A DNA stretch of 64,000 bases from Oceanobacillus neutriphilus. GTDB taxonomy: Bacteria > Bacillota > Bacilli > Bacillales > Amphibacillaceae. This document shows, piece after piece, positions 11,218 to 20,166 of the stretch. Within the stretch, counting starts at the first letter, position 1. The number at the start of each line of letters is the position of its first letter. The notes under the pieces are model-generated. The model was not told the origin of the DNA and made no database searches. It worked only from the letters and a program-made list of their open reading frames with translations. The stretch spans positions 124,001 through 188,000 of the forward strand of contig NZ_BMLW01000003.1 in assembly GCF_014645515.1 (NCBI RefSeq). The letters are read 5' to 3'. Position numbers and translations under genes: made by a program.

Positions 11218-12237
11218 ATGCTTGAGGTAAAGAATTTAAAAACCTATATTGATACGGAAAATGGAACGGTAAAAGCGGTGGATGATGTATCTTTTCAAAT
11301 TAAAGCAGGAGAAACCATCTGTATAGTAGGTGAATCCGGGAGCGGGAAGAGTGTATTAGCACATTCCGTTATGCAGTTAAATCCTTCTCCTCCAGTCTTT
11401 CATCCGGAAGGAGAAATAATTTTTGAAGGGAAAAATCTGCTCAATGTAAATGAAAAAGAGCTTCGCAGAGTAAGAGGAAAAGAAATCTCTATGATTTTTC
11501 AGGACCCCATGTCCAGTCTGAATCCAGTTTTTAGAGTTGGAGACCAGTTGATTGAAGCAATTCGTTCTCATGAGAAGGTATCCAAAAAAGCTGCAAAAAA
11601 ACGGGCCTTCGAGCTCTTAACAGATGTCGGTATCCCTGATCCGGAGCGGAGGCTGCATGATTACCCGCATCAATTTTCCGGCGGGATGCGTCAGCGTGTT
11701 TTAATTGCGATCGCACTGGCTGGACGCCCAAAGGTATTAATTGCTGATGAACCGACAACAGCACTTGATGTGACCATACAGGCGCAAATCCTGGAATTAA
11801 TGCGCTCGATTCAGAAAAAATATGGAACTGCGATTATTTTGATTACACATGATCTGGGAGTGGTTGCACAGATAGCAGACAGAGTGCTGGTTATGTATTC
11901 AGGCAGAATTGTTGAGAAAGGGAGCGTATCAGATATATTTTATCGTTCCACGATGCCTTATACCTGGTCCTTATTGCGGTCTCTGCCGCGTATTGATTCA
12001 GATGCATCAGAGCGGTTAATACCAATTCAAGGGCAGCCGAGCAATTTAATTGAACGGCCAAAAGGCTGTCATTTCGAGCCAAGATGCCCATTTGCTACAA
12101 AAGCATGTTTAGAAATTGATCCTTCGCTAACGAAACGCGGAGAGGGGCACTGGGCTGCTTGTATATTGTCTGAAGAGGAATTTTCTAAGAAGAAACAAGA
12201 GCTTGAGGTAAATGCTCAGAAGGGAGTTGCAAAATAA
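11218..12237 (+). CDS. Opp/Dpp-type ABC transporter ATP-binding protein (DppD family)
   Basis: 339 residues. Walker [12 protein letters not shown] signature FSGGMRQRV, Walker [13 protein letters not shown] and switch His in LITHDLG are all present. The C-terminal extension carries the cysteine-rich motif [14 protein letters not shown], associated with an iron-sulfur cluster in this subfamily. Good ribosome-binding site (AAAGGAGGCGG). Its stop overlaps the next start (TAATG), so the two ATPases are translationally coupled. Confidence 0.93.
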   Translation: MLEVKNLKTYIDTENGTVKAVDDVSFQIKAGETICIVGESGSGKSVLAHSVMQLNPSPPVFHPEGEIIFEGKNLLNVNEKELRRVRGKEISMIFQDPMSSLNPVFRVGDQLIEAIRSHEKVSKKAAKKRAFELLTDVGIPDPERRLHDYPHQFSGGMRQRVLIAIALAGRPKVLIADEPTTALDVTIQAQILELMRSIQKKYGTAIILITHDLGVVAQIADRVLVMYSGRIVEKGSVSDIFYRSTMPYTWSLLRSLPRIDSDASERLIPIQGQPSNLIERPKGCHFEPRCPFATKACLEIDPSLTKRGEGHWAACILSEEEFSKKKQELEVNAQKGVAK

Positions 12238-13241
12238 TGTCTGAGCCGTTACTGGAATTAAAGGATATAAAAATGTATTTTCCGATAAAAGAAAAAGTGT
12301 TTAAAAAGCCTGTGAACCATGTGAAAGCTGTAAATGGGGTCAGCTTGGCTGTCAACAAAGGAGAAACCTTAGGAATTGTAGGTGAATCCGGGTGTGGAAA
12401 AAGTACGTTGGCACGGACCATTGTCGGTCTTTTAGAGCCAACATCCGGAGACATACTTTTTGAGGGAGAAAGTATTCTGGGTTACAATAAAAAGCAGATG
12501 CATGAATTGCGCAGAGATATTCAAATGGTATATCAGGATCCGTATACCAGTCTGAATCCAAGAATGAAGGCCGGCGAGATTATTGCAGCACCGCTGAAGG
12601 CATTTAAAATGACAAGTAATTTAAATGAACGGGTTTATGAATTATTAGATCTTGTCGGTTTAAAGAGAGAGGATGCAGAGAAGTTTCCGCATCAGTTTTC
12701 TGGAGGACAGCGTCAGCGGATAGGGATTGCCAGAGCACTTGCTCTAAATCCCAAGCTGTTAATTCTGGATGAGCCGGTCAGTGCATTGGATGTATCTGTA
12801 CAGGCACAGGTAATTAATCTGCTGGAGGATTTGCAGGAAGAACTGGGACTGACTTATGTATTTATTGCCCATGATTTATCGGTAATTAAGCATATTGCAG
12901 ATAAAGTTGCGGTAATGTATCTTGGTAAGGTGATGGAATTATCCGATAGTGATACATTATATCATCATTCCAAGCATCCATATACAAATGCGCTATTGTC
13001 AGCAATTCCATTACCTGATCCTGAGAAAGAAAGACAGAGGCAGCGTATTATGCTGAAAGGTGAATTGCCGTCTCCTGCTAATCCGCCAACTGGATGTATT
13101 TTTCATACGAGATGCCCGATTGCCCAAGAATCCTGCAAACAGCATATTCCTGCTTTAGAAGAAAAGGACGGGAAGAACCCTAATCATCAGGTTGCCTGTT
13201 TTTATCCGCAGGAAACCGAGGCAATTGCCAGCAGCAACTAA
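12237..13241 (+). CDS. Opp/Dpp-type ABC transporter ATP-binding protein (DppF family)
   Basis: 334 residues with Walker A GESGCGKST, signature FSGGQRQRIGIARAL, Walker B LLILDEPVSALD, and the C-terminal cysteine motif CIFHTRCPIAQESC. It pairs with the DppD-type ATPase to power the importer. The start overlaps the previous stop by one base. Confidence 0.93.
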   Translation: MSEPLLELKDIKMYFPIKEKVFKKPVNHVKAVNGVSLAVNKGETLGIVGESGCGKSTLARTIVGLLEPTSGDILFEGESILGYNKKQMHELRRDIQMVYQDPYTSLNPRMKAGEIIAAPLKAFKMTSNLNERVYELLDLVGLKREDAEKFPHQFSGGQRQRIGIARALALNPKLLILDEPVSALDVSVQAQVINLLEDLQEELGLTYVFIAHDLSVIKHIADKVAVMYLGKVMELSDSDTLYHHSKHPYTNALLSAIPLPDPEKERQRQRIMLKGELPSPANPPTGCIFHTRCPIAQESCKQHIPALEEKDGKNPNHQVACFYPQETEAIASSN

Positions 13242-13273
13242 TTAAACTTAAAGGAAGAAAGGAATGTATCCAG

Positions 13274-13708
13274 ATGAATCGGCCAAAAATTTCTCAGATG
13301 GAAGCGTATATGATTGAGACATTACGTACGAACGGAATAACGAATGAAGAAATAATACATGATGTAAAAGAAAAAGATGTATCAAAATGGAAGCAAATCA
13401 ACGAAAAATTTGATTTTGAACAGTTGATTGTGTTGGCTGAGAAGGACTTTAGCGCTTTTGAACAAGTGATTAATGAAGGATACGCTGTTAAATTTGTTAC
13501 AGTTGGCGGGCTGGAGAGATTATTAAGGTTAAAGTTTCAAAAAGAAGCCGGGGAAGATTATCAGAAGCTCGAAACAGGAGCTAAGGGGTTAAAATTGGAT
13601 GAAGCCTCTTTTCGTGATTTAGAGCAGATGCTTTCGCTTAATTGGAAGGTAGAGGAAGATGAGCAGGGGATATCGGTATTGTTGAAGGAGCAGAAGGATT
13701 TTGTATAA
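13274..13708 (+). CDS. Hypothetical protein at the end of the peptide-importer operon
   Basis: 144 residues, soluble, acidic and predicted helical, with a distinctive VKFVTVGGLERLLRLKF segment near the middle. No signal, membrane segment or recognised catalytic motif. It lies 32 bases after the second ATPase gene and just before a strong terminator, so it is co-transcribed with the amidohydrolase/ABC operon. A regulatory or accessory role in that uptake system is inferred only from position. ATG 13274 follows AAGGAAGAAAGG. Confidence 0.75.
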   Translation: MNRPKISQMEAYMIETLRTNGITNEEIIHDVKEKDVSKWKQINEKFDFEQLIVLAEKDFSAFEQVINEGYAVKFVTVGGLERLLRLKFQKEAGEDYQKLETGAKGLKLDEASFRDLEQMLSLNWKVEEDEQGISVLLKEQKDFV

Positions 13709-13717
13709 TATAATTTT

Positions 13718-13756
13718 AAAAAACGCTATGAATCTAATATTCATAGCGTTTTTTAA
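13718..13756 (+). terminator. Rho-independent terminator of the peptide-importer operon
   Basis: AAAAAACGCTATGAAT pairs perfectly with ATTCATAGCGTTTTTT across a five-base loop (CTAAT). It can act in both directions. Confidence 0.9.
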
Positions 13757-14316
13757 TTTATATCAACTGAAAGTAATCTAATTGACAACTTCTGGATTAT
13801 TCCATGCTATCACAGTGTTCTGTATGTAGAATATTAATTAAAGTCAAGAAGTTACAATTCCAGAATTTAATATTAATCTTATTGTTTCTTCTAAATAATA
13901 TCAGTATTGATCTCCTTCTCAGTTTCTTGTATGGCTTTGAAATGTTTAACAAAAATAATTTTTTCTTACTCCCCTTTTTGTTGCAGAAATTTACATATCA
14001 ACACCGCTTTTTATAAAGATAAAGACAATATCTTTAGCGTTTAATTTTGGGAAAAGAAGTTTATTTTATAAAGTAAAATTTTATTAGCTGGATTTTTCTT
14101 CTTACTCTCCTATATCTAAGGGGAAATGCTGAGTTCACGACGCGGTAGCGATTATTCACCCCGCTGAAAAGCATTGCCGTAATCCCTTTTATGACCTCCA
14201 TCCAGTTACGAAGTATTTCATTTTTTAAGAATCTTAATTAAACATCGAAAATGGTAGCACGCTTATATTTGATTAAGAAATTATTGAGTTAATATTCGAA
14301 AAAATAATTCTACTTG
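13757..14316. other. Long intergenic region
   Basis: About 560 bases between the peptide-importer terminator and the promoter of the glucitol-type PTS operon. A 70-codon open frame at 13804-14016 has no ribosome-binding site and a Leu/Phe/Asn-rich composition expected of AT-rich non-coding DNA. The only structured part is the GC-richer element at 14118-14188, listed separately. Confidence 0.5.
14118..14188. other. Candidate structured RNA or repeat element
   Basis: A GC-rich island in AT-rich surroundings with nested complementarity: AAGGG (14118-14122) with CCCTT (14184-14188), AATGCT (14125-14130) with AGCATT (14170-14175), and GCGG (14142-14145) with CCGC (14161-14164). No known RNA family is recognised. 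It lies about 130 bases upstream of a promoter, so it is not that transcript's leader. Confidence 0.3.
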
Positions 14317-14345
14317 TTGACAAGAAAAATATATCAGCATATAAT
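14317..14345 (+). promoter_or_regulatory. Consensus sigma-A promoter of the glucitol-type PTS operon
   Basis: TTGACA (14317-14322), a 17-base spacer, and TATAAT (14340-14345): a perfect match to the housekeeping consensus. The transcript would start near 14352, directly in front of the operator array, so strong repression is expected when the inducer is absent. Confidence 0.85.
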
Positions 14346-14357
14346 AAAAGCGAATTG

Positions 14358-14426
14358 TAACATGTGTTATAATCTGTAACATATGTTAAAAAAGATGTCA
14401 TAAGTGATAATTTATAACATATGTTA
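14358..14426 (+). promoter_or_regulatory. Operator array (TAACATATGTTA palindromes)
   Basis: Three copies of a 12-bp palindrome: TAACATGTGTTA (14358-14369), TAACATATGTTA (14377-14388) and TAACATATGTTA (14415-14426, extended by one base pair on each side). Starts are 19 and 38 bases apart. A degenerate copy (8 of 12 matches) sits at the empty 19-base position, 14396. The array lies just downstream of the inferred transcription start, so a bound regulator would block initiation or clearance. The SorC-type regulator at 20795-21736 is the likeliest ligand. Confidence 0.7.
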
Positions 14427-14490
14427 TTGAAAATTGTTTTATGTTATGAATATAATGTATGCGCTTCAAAAATCGCGAGGAGGAGTTAAT

Positions 14491-15750
14491 ATGTCAATTT
14501 ATCAAGAATTACAAACAAGACAGAAAGAAAATAATCCTATCAAAGTAGGCGTTATCGGAGCAGGACAAATGGGTTTTGGTCTTATCTCGCAGATATCCCG
14601 TATTCCTGGAATGATTGTAGGCGGCGTATCTGACATTGATCAAACCAGAGCACAAAAAGCTGTTGAATTTTATAAATCCGAGGAAATTTTAAAAGTTAAC
14701 ACACTTGCATCATCTGATTATAGAGAAGTAATCCAGTCTTCCAATGTAGAGGTAGTAGTTGATGCAACTGGAGTACCTGAAGTCGGGGCAAATATTTCTT
14801 TAGAAGCATTAAATTCAAGAAAACATTTGGTTCTATTAAATGTAGAAGTGGATATAACAATTGGTTCTTATATGAATTCATTATTTCAATCTTCTGGACT
14901 TGTTTATTCTGGTTCAGCAGGAGACGAGCCGGCAGCTATCGTAGAATTATATGAATTTGCTAAGACAATGGGTATGGAAGTTGTTGTTGCAGGTAAAGGT
15001 AAAAATAATGCATTGAAGCCAACAGCTAATCCGGATACAGCGGCTGCTGAGGCAAAATCTAAAAATATGAGTGCACATATGCTGGCTGCATTTCAGGATG
15101 GGACAAAAACAATGGCAGAGATGAACTTATTAAGTAACGCAATTGGCTTAGTTCCGGATAAAGTTGGAATGCACGGTTTAGACGCTAATTTAGATGATGT
15201 TGCAAAAAAATTAAACTTAAAAGAAAAAGGTGGGGTTTTAGATAGTTTAGGGGTCGTCGAATATGTAAACGGATTAGCTCCGGGGGTATTTGTCATTGTT
15301 AAAAGTGATTTAGAGCCTGTTAATGAAGAATTGCGTTATTTATTAAAGGTAGATGAAAGTCATGGAGATCACTATACATTATTCCGTCCATATCATTTAG
15401 CCAGCCTAGAGACTCCAATCACTATTGCTAAGGCTGTTTTACAGCAAGACACGTCTATCCATCCATTAGGAGCACCGATTTCAGAAACGGTAACCGTTGC
15501 TAAAAGAGACATAAAAACAGGAGAAAAATTAGATGGGATCGGTGGTTTTTCTGTTAGAGGAGTATTGGAAACGCATAAAGAAATGGAACAGAATGGACAT
15601 ATCCCTGTCGGTTTAATTAGTGGAGATGTCGTTGCTAAGAAAGATATAAAAGAAGGTCAATTTTTAACACATGATGATGTGGAACTTGACCCTTCAACAA
15701 CTGTATGGAAGTTAAGATCCTTACAAGACCATATGTTTCGCACTAAATAA
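14491..15750 (+). CDS. SAF-domain NAD(P)-dependent oxidoreductase (homoserine dehydrogenase-like)
   Basis: 419 residues. The N-terminal half is a Rossmann domain (VGVIGAGQMGFGLI) like the NAD-binding part of homoserine dehydrogenase. The C-terminal 100 residues form a SAF domain with two matching halves (VAKRDIKTGEKLDG and VAKKDIKEGQFLTHDD). ATG 14491 follows GCGAGGAGGAG; an upstream in-frame extension to 14434 would run into the operators and is rejected. First gene of the glucitol-type PTS operon, so it presumably acts on the imported sugar-alcohol phosphate or a product of it. The reaction is not known to me. Confidence 0.8.
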   Translation: MSIYQELQTRQKENNPIKVGVIGAGQMGFGLISQISRIPGMIVGGVSDIDQTRAQKAVEFYKSEEILKVNTLASSDYREVIQSSNVEVVVDATGVPEVGANISLEALNSRKHLVLLNVEVDITIGSYMNSLFQSSGLVYSGSAGDEPAAIVELYEFAKTMGMEVVVAGKGKNNALKPTANPDTAAAEAKSKNMSAHMLAAFQDGTKTMAEMNLLSNAIGLVPDKVGMHGLDANLDDVAKKLNLKEKGGVLDSLGVVEYVNGLAPGVFVIVKSDLEPVNEELRYLLKVDESHGDHYTLFRPYHLASLETPITIAKAVLQQDTSIHPLGAPISETVTVAKRDIKTGEKLDGIGGFSVRGVLETHKEMEQNGHIPVGLISGDVVAKKDIKEGQFLTHDDVELDPSTTVWKLRSLQDHMFRTK

Positions 15751-15941
15751 TATTGATAATTATAAAATCTGAAATATATTTATTCCATTTTTGCATGCCT
15801 GTTTAAATGATTTGAGGTATTGGTAGGGATTTTATTAAGAGAGAACTGTTTCTAAGAGAATACTTATCTAAGCAGTTGATATTGAATCTTAAATCAAAAA
15901 TTGAATGAATTTCTGTCATCAAACAGTAGGAGGAGAAGTCT

Positions 15942-16298
15942 ATGATAAAAATGAATATTCTTGAAATTGGTGCCCTTGTACCAGATTTTGAAGAAGAAAA
16001 TTTATTAGTACTTTTTAATGAAACCGTTCCGCCAGAGTTAAGAGATATTTCAGTGATTCATCGTTTTGAAGAACAGCCTAAAGGTGTCTTAGAACTTGGA
16101 AAAATAATTGTGATTGGAGGTAGAGAATATACCATTCAAAAAGTTGGAGAAGAAGCCAATTCTAACTTTGAAAGTCTCGGTCATCTTTCTATTTACTTTA
16201 AAGATGATAAAGATGAAGAAATTTTACCCGGTGCTGTTTTAGTAACACCAAGTGATTTTCCAATATTAAAAGAAGGAGATTCGATTCAAGTTAAATAA
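15942..16298 (+). CDS. srlB: PTS glucitol/sorbitol-family IIA component
   Basis: A 118-residue cytoplasmic IIA protein of the SrlB/GutB-IIA family. Full length, with the likely phospho-histidine in ISVIHRFEE (His about 47) and family motifs GGREYTIQKVGEEANSN and LPGAVLV. It takes phosphate from HPr and passes it to the IIB domain encoded two genes downstream. ATG 15942 is behind AGGAGGAG. The 190 bases before it hold no other gene. Confidence 0.9.
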   Translation: MIKMNILEIGALVPDFEEENLLVLFNETVPPELRDISVIHRFEEQPKGVLELGKIIVIGGREYTIQKVGEEANSNFESLGHLSIYFKDDKDEEILPGAVLVTPSDFPILKEGDSIQVK

Positions 16299-16364
16299 TG
16301 TGGAATAAGTTATTTCATAGAGCTGCTTCTAAATAGATTACTATTACGAGAGGATGGGTGTTAA

Positions 16365-16907
16365 ATGGATTTTATGATAATGATTGCTGAGGGCTTCATT
16401 GGAATGTTTGAAGCCGGGGCTGAAGTATTTATGGGTTATATGACAGGGATTATACCTTTACTAGTTACATTGATTACAGCTGTTAATGCGATAACAAAAA
16501 TGATTGGAGAAGAAAAGATAAATGGATTTATTCAAAAAATCACGAAATATGCTGTACTCCGTTATACGCTTGTACCTTTTATAGCAGTTTTTTTCTTTAC
16601 GAATCCAATGTGCTATACAGTTGGACGATTTTTACCAGAGAAATATAAACCGGCATTCTATGATTCTGCGGTTTCCTTTGTGCATCCTATAACTGGTCTT
16701 TTTCCCCATGCCAATTCTGCAGAATTATTTGTATGGCTGGGAGTGGCAACAGGATATACAGCGGCAGGTGGTAGTCAAGCACAATTAGGTCTTATGTTTT
16801 TACTAACCGGTTTAATTGTTATTTTAATGAGAGGTTTGGTTACTGAACGAATTAGTGCTTATATGTTTAAAAAACAAGGTCATGAAAAGATCCTTAAGGA
16901 AAATTAA
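16365..16907 (+). CDS. srlA: PTS glucitol/sorbitol-family IIC component
   Basis: A 180-residue integral membrane protein of the SrlA family with about four hydrophobic segments, including MGYMTGIIPLLVTLITAVNA and YTLVPFIAVFFFTNPMCYT, and the SrlA-typical GRFLPEKYKPAFYDSAVSF loop. With the next product it forms the membrane channel of the glucitol-type (SRL) PTS, a split IIC arrangement. Confidence 0.9.
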   Translation: MDFMIMIAEGFIGMFEAGAEVFMGYMTGIIPLLVTLITAVNAITKMIGEEKINGFIQKITKYAVLRYTLVPFIAVFFFTNPMCYTVGRFLPEKYKPAFYDSAVSFVHPITGLFPHANSAELFVWLGVATGYTAAGGSQAQLGLMFLLTGLIVILMRGLVTERISAYMFKKQGHEKILKEN

Positions 16908-16934
16908 AATCTAAACATAAAGGGAGGAAATCTC

Positions 16935-17951
16935 ATGAGTGCTTATAAAAAAGTCAAAGTATCTAAAGGAAGAAATGGGTGGGGAGGTCCCCTGGAATTT
17001 ACACCAACAGATGAAAAAAAATATGTCATTAGTGTTACAGGGGGAGGAATCCACCCGGTAGCTGAAAAAATTGCAAAACTTTCCGGAGCTGAAGTAGTAG
17101 ATGCATTTAAAAATCCGGTAGATAAAAATGAAACATTAGCAGCGGTCATTGATTGTGGTGGAACAGCAAGGGGAGGAACATACCCAAAATTAAGAATACC
17201 GACAATTAACGTTAAAGTAATGAGTCCATCGGGCCCATTAGCAAAATTTATTACAGATGATATTTTTGTTTCTGGTGTATCCGTAGAGAATATTGAGCTT
17301 GTTGATGAAAAAACACCTTATGTAGAATTAGAAACTGAAAAAAGTGATTATTCTGAACCTGGTGAAGAGGCAGCTGCTCCAACTGCTGATGATCAGCCAG
17401 AAACCAATAGTGCACAAAATGCTGGCTTCATGGGATTAATTAATAAAATTGCCAGAGTCGCAGGGGCTTTCATGAACATTTTGTACCAGGCAGGTCGTGA
17501 TACTGTCGACTCTATCATTAAAAATATAATCCCATTTATGGCGTTTGTTGCAACTTTAATCGGAATTATCAACTATACAGGTATTGGAGAAATATTAGCA
17601 AATGTATTTGTCCCACTTGCAAATAATATCGGTGGACTTATTATTTTAGGTGTAATTACAGCGCTTCCATTTTTATCACCTTTACTTGCTCCAGGAGCTG
17701 TTATAGGTGCGATTATCGGAACGCTAGTTGGAAATGAAATTGCAAACGGTAACATTGAAATGAGTATTGCACTTCCAGCGTTATTTGCAATAAATGCACA
17801 AGTTGGAACGGACTTTATTCCAGTTGGTATGGCGTTAGGAGAAGCAAAATCTGAAACAGCTAGCGTTGGAGCACCAGCAATTCTATTTTCGAGGGTAGTC
17901 ACAGGACCTGCAGCAGTAATTATTGCATATTTTATGTCATTTATGTTGTAG
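16935..17951 (+). CDS. srlE: PTS glucitol/sorbitol-family IIB(C) component
   Basis: 338 residues. The N-terminal IIB domain begins GRNGWGGPLEF and carries Cys74 in VIDCGGTARGG, the only cysteine in the domain and the presumed phospho-cysteine. An acidic, Ala-rich linker (about 135-160) leads to a C-terminal membrane domain (about 180-338) with GIINYTGIGEIL, LPFLSPLLAPGAVIGAI and AQVGTDFIPVGMALGEAKSET. As I remember the E. coli protein, its motif contains a second cysteine where Gly occurs here; this should be checked. ATG follows AAAGGGAGG. Confidence 0.9.
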   Translation: MSAYKKVKVSKGRNGWGGPLEFTPTDEKKYVISVTGGGIHPVAEKIAKLSGAEVVDAFKNPVDKNETLAAVIDCGGTARGGTYPKLRIPTINVKVMSPSGPLAKFITDDIFVSGVSVENIELVDEKTPYVELETEKSDYSEPGEEAAAPTADDQPETNSAQNAGFMGLINKIARVAGAFMNILYQAGRDTVDSIIKNIIPFMAFVATLIGIINYTGIGEILANVFVPLANNIGGLIILGVITALPFLSPLLAPGAVIGAIIGTLVGNEIANGNIEMSIALPALFAINAQVGTDFIPVGMALGEAKSETASVGAPAILFSRVVTGPAAVIIAYFMSFML

Positions 17952-17976
17952 AAAATCGTTTGATAGGAGGAATAGG

Positions 17977-19035
17977 ATGCTACCAGATTCATTTAGATTT
18001 GGAGTTATGGAAGAAAAAGGAAACGTTAAAGTGCGAGAAGAGAAGTTACCCAATTTAAAAGATGATGAAGTGCTAATTAAGCAGGAAGCTTGTAATATTT
18101 GTACAACAGATTATCAACAATGGCAAGGAAAACGTGAACATCAAGGATACCCAATGGCAGGCGGACATGAAAGTTCAGGAATAATTATAGCTAAAGGAGA
18201 AAAAGTAAGTAATTCTTTAACAGTTGGAGATCGGGTTTGTATTTTATATGATTTTTGCGGGGACTGTGATAAATGTAAAAAAGGAGAAATTACTGCTTGT
18301 AGAAACATTAAACAATTTGGGAAAAATTATTCTGACAAATATTACGGTATTTTTGGGTTTGCGAATTATTTTATTAGAAAATCAAAAAGTGTCGTGAAAA
18401 TTAGTAATGAGTTGTCTGCTTCAGAAGCAGGCTTTGTGGAACCTTTATCCTCCGTACTAAAAGGAATGCGCAAACTCCGGATTAATTCTGGATTTGATAC
18501 GGTTGTTGTTATTGGTGGGGGCACAATGGGATTATTAAATGCAGCAGTTGCTCAAGCAATGGGAGCAAGGGTAATTGTATCTGAACGGAATCCCAAAAAA
18601 GTAAAAAAGATTAAACAAATGGAATTAGAATTAATTGATGCAGGTAATGAGGATCCGGTAGAACAAGTTAGAAAAAGAACAAATGGTAATGGTGCAGATA
18701 TCGTCATTGTTGCAGTTGGTACTTCTTCAGCAAACGAGCAAGCTTTAGAGATGATAAAGAATGATGAGGGAAAGATTCTTTTATTTGCTGCGGGTTACCC
18801 AGCACCAGAATTAAGTATAGATTCTAATACCATTCATTACAAACAATGTGAACTTATTGGTACGTATGGATCGAATCTGGATGATTTTAATTATGCAGCA
18901 AAAATGCTAAGTGAACATCGAATTAATGTAAGCCCTTTAATTGAAGAGAAGATTCCATTAACTAAAATTCAAGAAGCTTTTGAAAAAGCAAGTACACGTG
19001 GAAATTATCGTATTTCCGTTTTATTACAGTCGTAA
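17977..19035 (+). CDS. Zinc-dependent alcohol (polyol) dehydrogenase
   Basis: 352 residues, medium-chain zinc dehydrogenase. The catalytic zinc site is seen in ACNICTTDYQQW and GGHESSG, the structural zinc in FCGDCDKCKKGEITAC, and the NAD-binding fold in VVVIGGGTMGLLNA. It probably oxidises a polyol phosphate or polyol delivered by the PTS. ATG 17977, behind GATAGGAGGAA, is preferred over a longer frame that overlaps the IIB gene. Classical glucitol operons use an SDR-type sorbitol-6-phosphate dehydrogenase instead, so the substrate may not be sorbitol. Confidence 0.88.
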   Translation: MLPDSFRFGVMEEKGNVKVREEKLPNLKDDEVLIKQEACNICTTDYQQWQGKREHQGYPMAGGHESSGIIIAKGEKVSNSLTVGDRVCILYDFCGDCDKCKKGEITACRNIKQFGKNYSDKYYGIFGFANYFIRKSKSVVKISNELSASEAGFVEPLSSVLKGMRKLRINSGFDTVVVIGGGTMGLLNAAVAQAMGARVIVSERNPKKVKKIKQMELELIDAGNEDPVEQVRKRTNGNGADIVIVAVGTSSANEQALEMIKNDEGKILLFAAGYPAPELSIDSNTIHYKQCELIGTYGSNLDDFNYAAKMLSEHRINVSPLIEEKIPLTKIQEAFEKASTRGNYRISVLLQS

Positions 19036-19064
19036 GTATAAAGAAAAAATGAGAAGGTGAAAAT

Positions 19065-20060
19065 ATGAAATGTTTAGCAATCGCTGATTTATTTATTGAT
19101 AAACAAATGATGAAAGAAGGTCTTGCTAGTTTAGAAGACTTAGGGATAGAGATAATTGTGAAAGAATGGAAACATGAAAATTTAGAAGCATTACAAAATG
19201 ATAATATAACATTGGAATCTAAAGGTAGTGAGGCGATTGCACTTCCTGAAGAATTAACAGAAGGATTAGAAGACTATGATATGATAATTACCCAATTTGC
19301 ACCTATTGGAAAAAAGGTAATAGATCAATGCAAGAATTTGAAGTTGTTAGGAGTGCTTCGAGCAGGTATTGAAAATGTGAATCAAGAATATGCTGAATCG
19401 AAAGGAATCATAGTTTTAAATACACCAGGACGTAGCATTACAAGTGTTTCAGAGTTTACAGTAGGGATGATTCTATCCGAAATTCGAAATATAGCTAGAG
19501 GTAACCATAAACTAAAAAATGGGGAATGGGAAAAGTATTTTCCAAATGGTGTACTAGCACCAGAATTGAAGGAATCAACCATAGGTTTAATTGGTTATGG
19601 GGCTATTGGTCAACGAGTTGCAGAATTACTTAGACCTTTTGGTGGTAAAATTTTATTCTTCGATGACTATTATCAAGGCGATACGCATGACACACAAGTT
19701 GATACCTTAGAAGAACTAGTAAAACAAGCTGATATTCTTTCCATGCATTACCGTCTGACAGAACAAACGAAAAATATGATTAACAAAGAGCATTTTAACG
19801 TAATGAAGAAAAATACAGTTTTAATAAATACTGCACGCTCCGGGTTAATTAATGAGCAGGATTTGGCAGAGGCATTACAAGATAGAAAAATTGCCGGAGC
19901 AGCAGTAGATGTGTTTGATATTGAACCATTACCAAGAGATCACCCTTATAATAATTTGGATAGTATTACGATCACACCACATATTGCGGGATCGACAGTT
20001 GGCAATTTTGCTAATTCACCAGTAATATTGAGTAAACGAATTATTGAAGCGTTAGAATGA
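19065..20060 (+). CDS. D-isomer-specific 2-hydroxyacid dehydrogenase
   Basis: 331 residues, NAD-dependent, of the phosphoglycerate/hydroxypyruvate dehydrogenase family. Seen: LLGVLRAGIENVN, the dinucleotide motif GLIGYGAIGQRVAELL, the catalytic Arg region INTARSGLINEQDLAEAL, the Glu in DVFDIEPLPRDHPY, and the catalytic His in TPHIAGSTVG. It would interconvert a 2-hydroxyacid and a 2-oxoacid. Its place in the PTS operon suggests a route from an imported polyol through a hydroxyacid. Confidence 0.88.
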   Translation: MKCLAIADLFIDKQMMKEGLASLEDLGIEIIVKEWKHENLEALQNDNITLESKGSEAIALPEELTEGLEDYDMIITQFAPIGKKVIDQCKNLKLLGVLRAGIENVNQEYAESKGIIVLNTPGRSITSVSEFTVGMILSEIRNIARGNHKLKNGEWEKYFPNGVLAPELKESTIGLIGYGAIGQRVAELLRPFGGKILFFDDYYQGDTHDTQVDTLEELVKQADILSMHYRLTEQTKNMINKEHFNVMKKNTVLINTARSGLINEQDLAEALQDRKIAGAAVDVFDIEPLPRDHPYNNLDSITITPHIAGSTVGNFANSPVILSKRIIEALE

Positions 20061-20076
20061 AATTTATTTTAATTTA

Positions 20077-20116
20077 AACAATGGGTGAATTGTTTATTTT
20101 TCATCCATTGTTCTTT
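20077..20116 (+). terminator. Intra-operon hairpin before gutM
   Basis: AACAATGGGTGAA (20077-20089) pairs with TTCATCCATTGTT (20100-20112) with one mismatch, followed by CTTTATT. It lies between the hydroxyacid dehydrogenase and gutM and would lower expression of gutM if it acts as a terminator. Confidence 0.6.
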
Positions 20117-20166
20117 ATTCTTAGTATGATTTTGTTAAAAAAACCACCAAAGTAGGAGGTTAAAAA

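Noticed and set aside
13804-14016. 70-codon open frame in the gap before the glucitol-type PTS operon
   Set aside because: No ribosome-binding site, no domain, and composition of AT-rich non-coding DNA.
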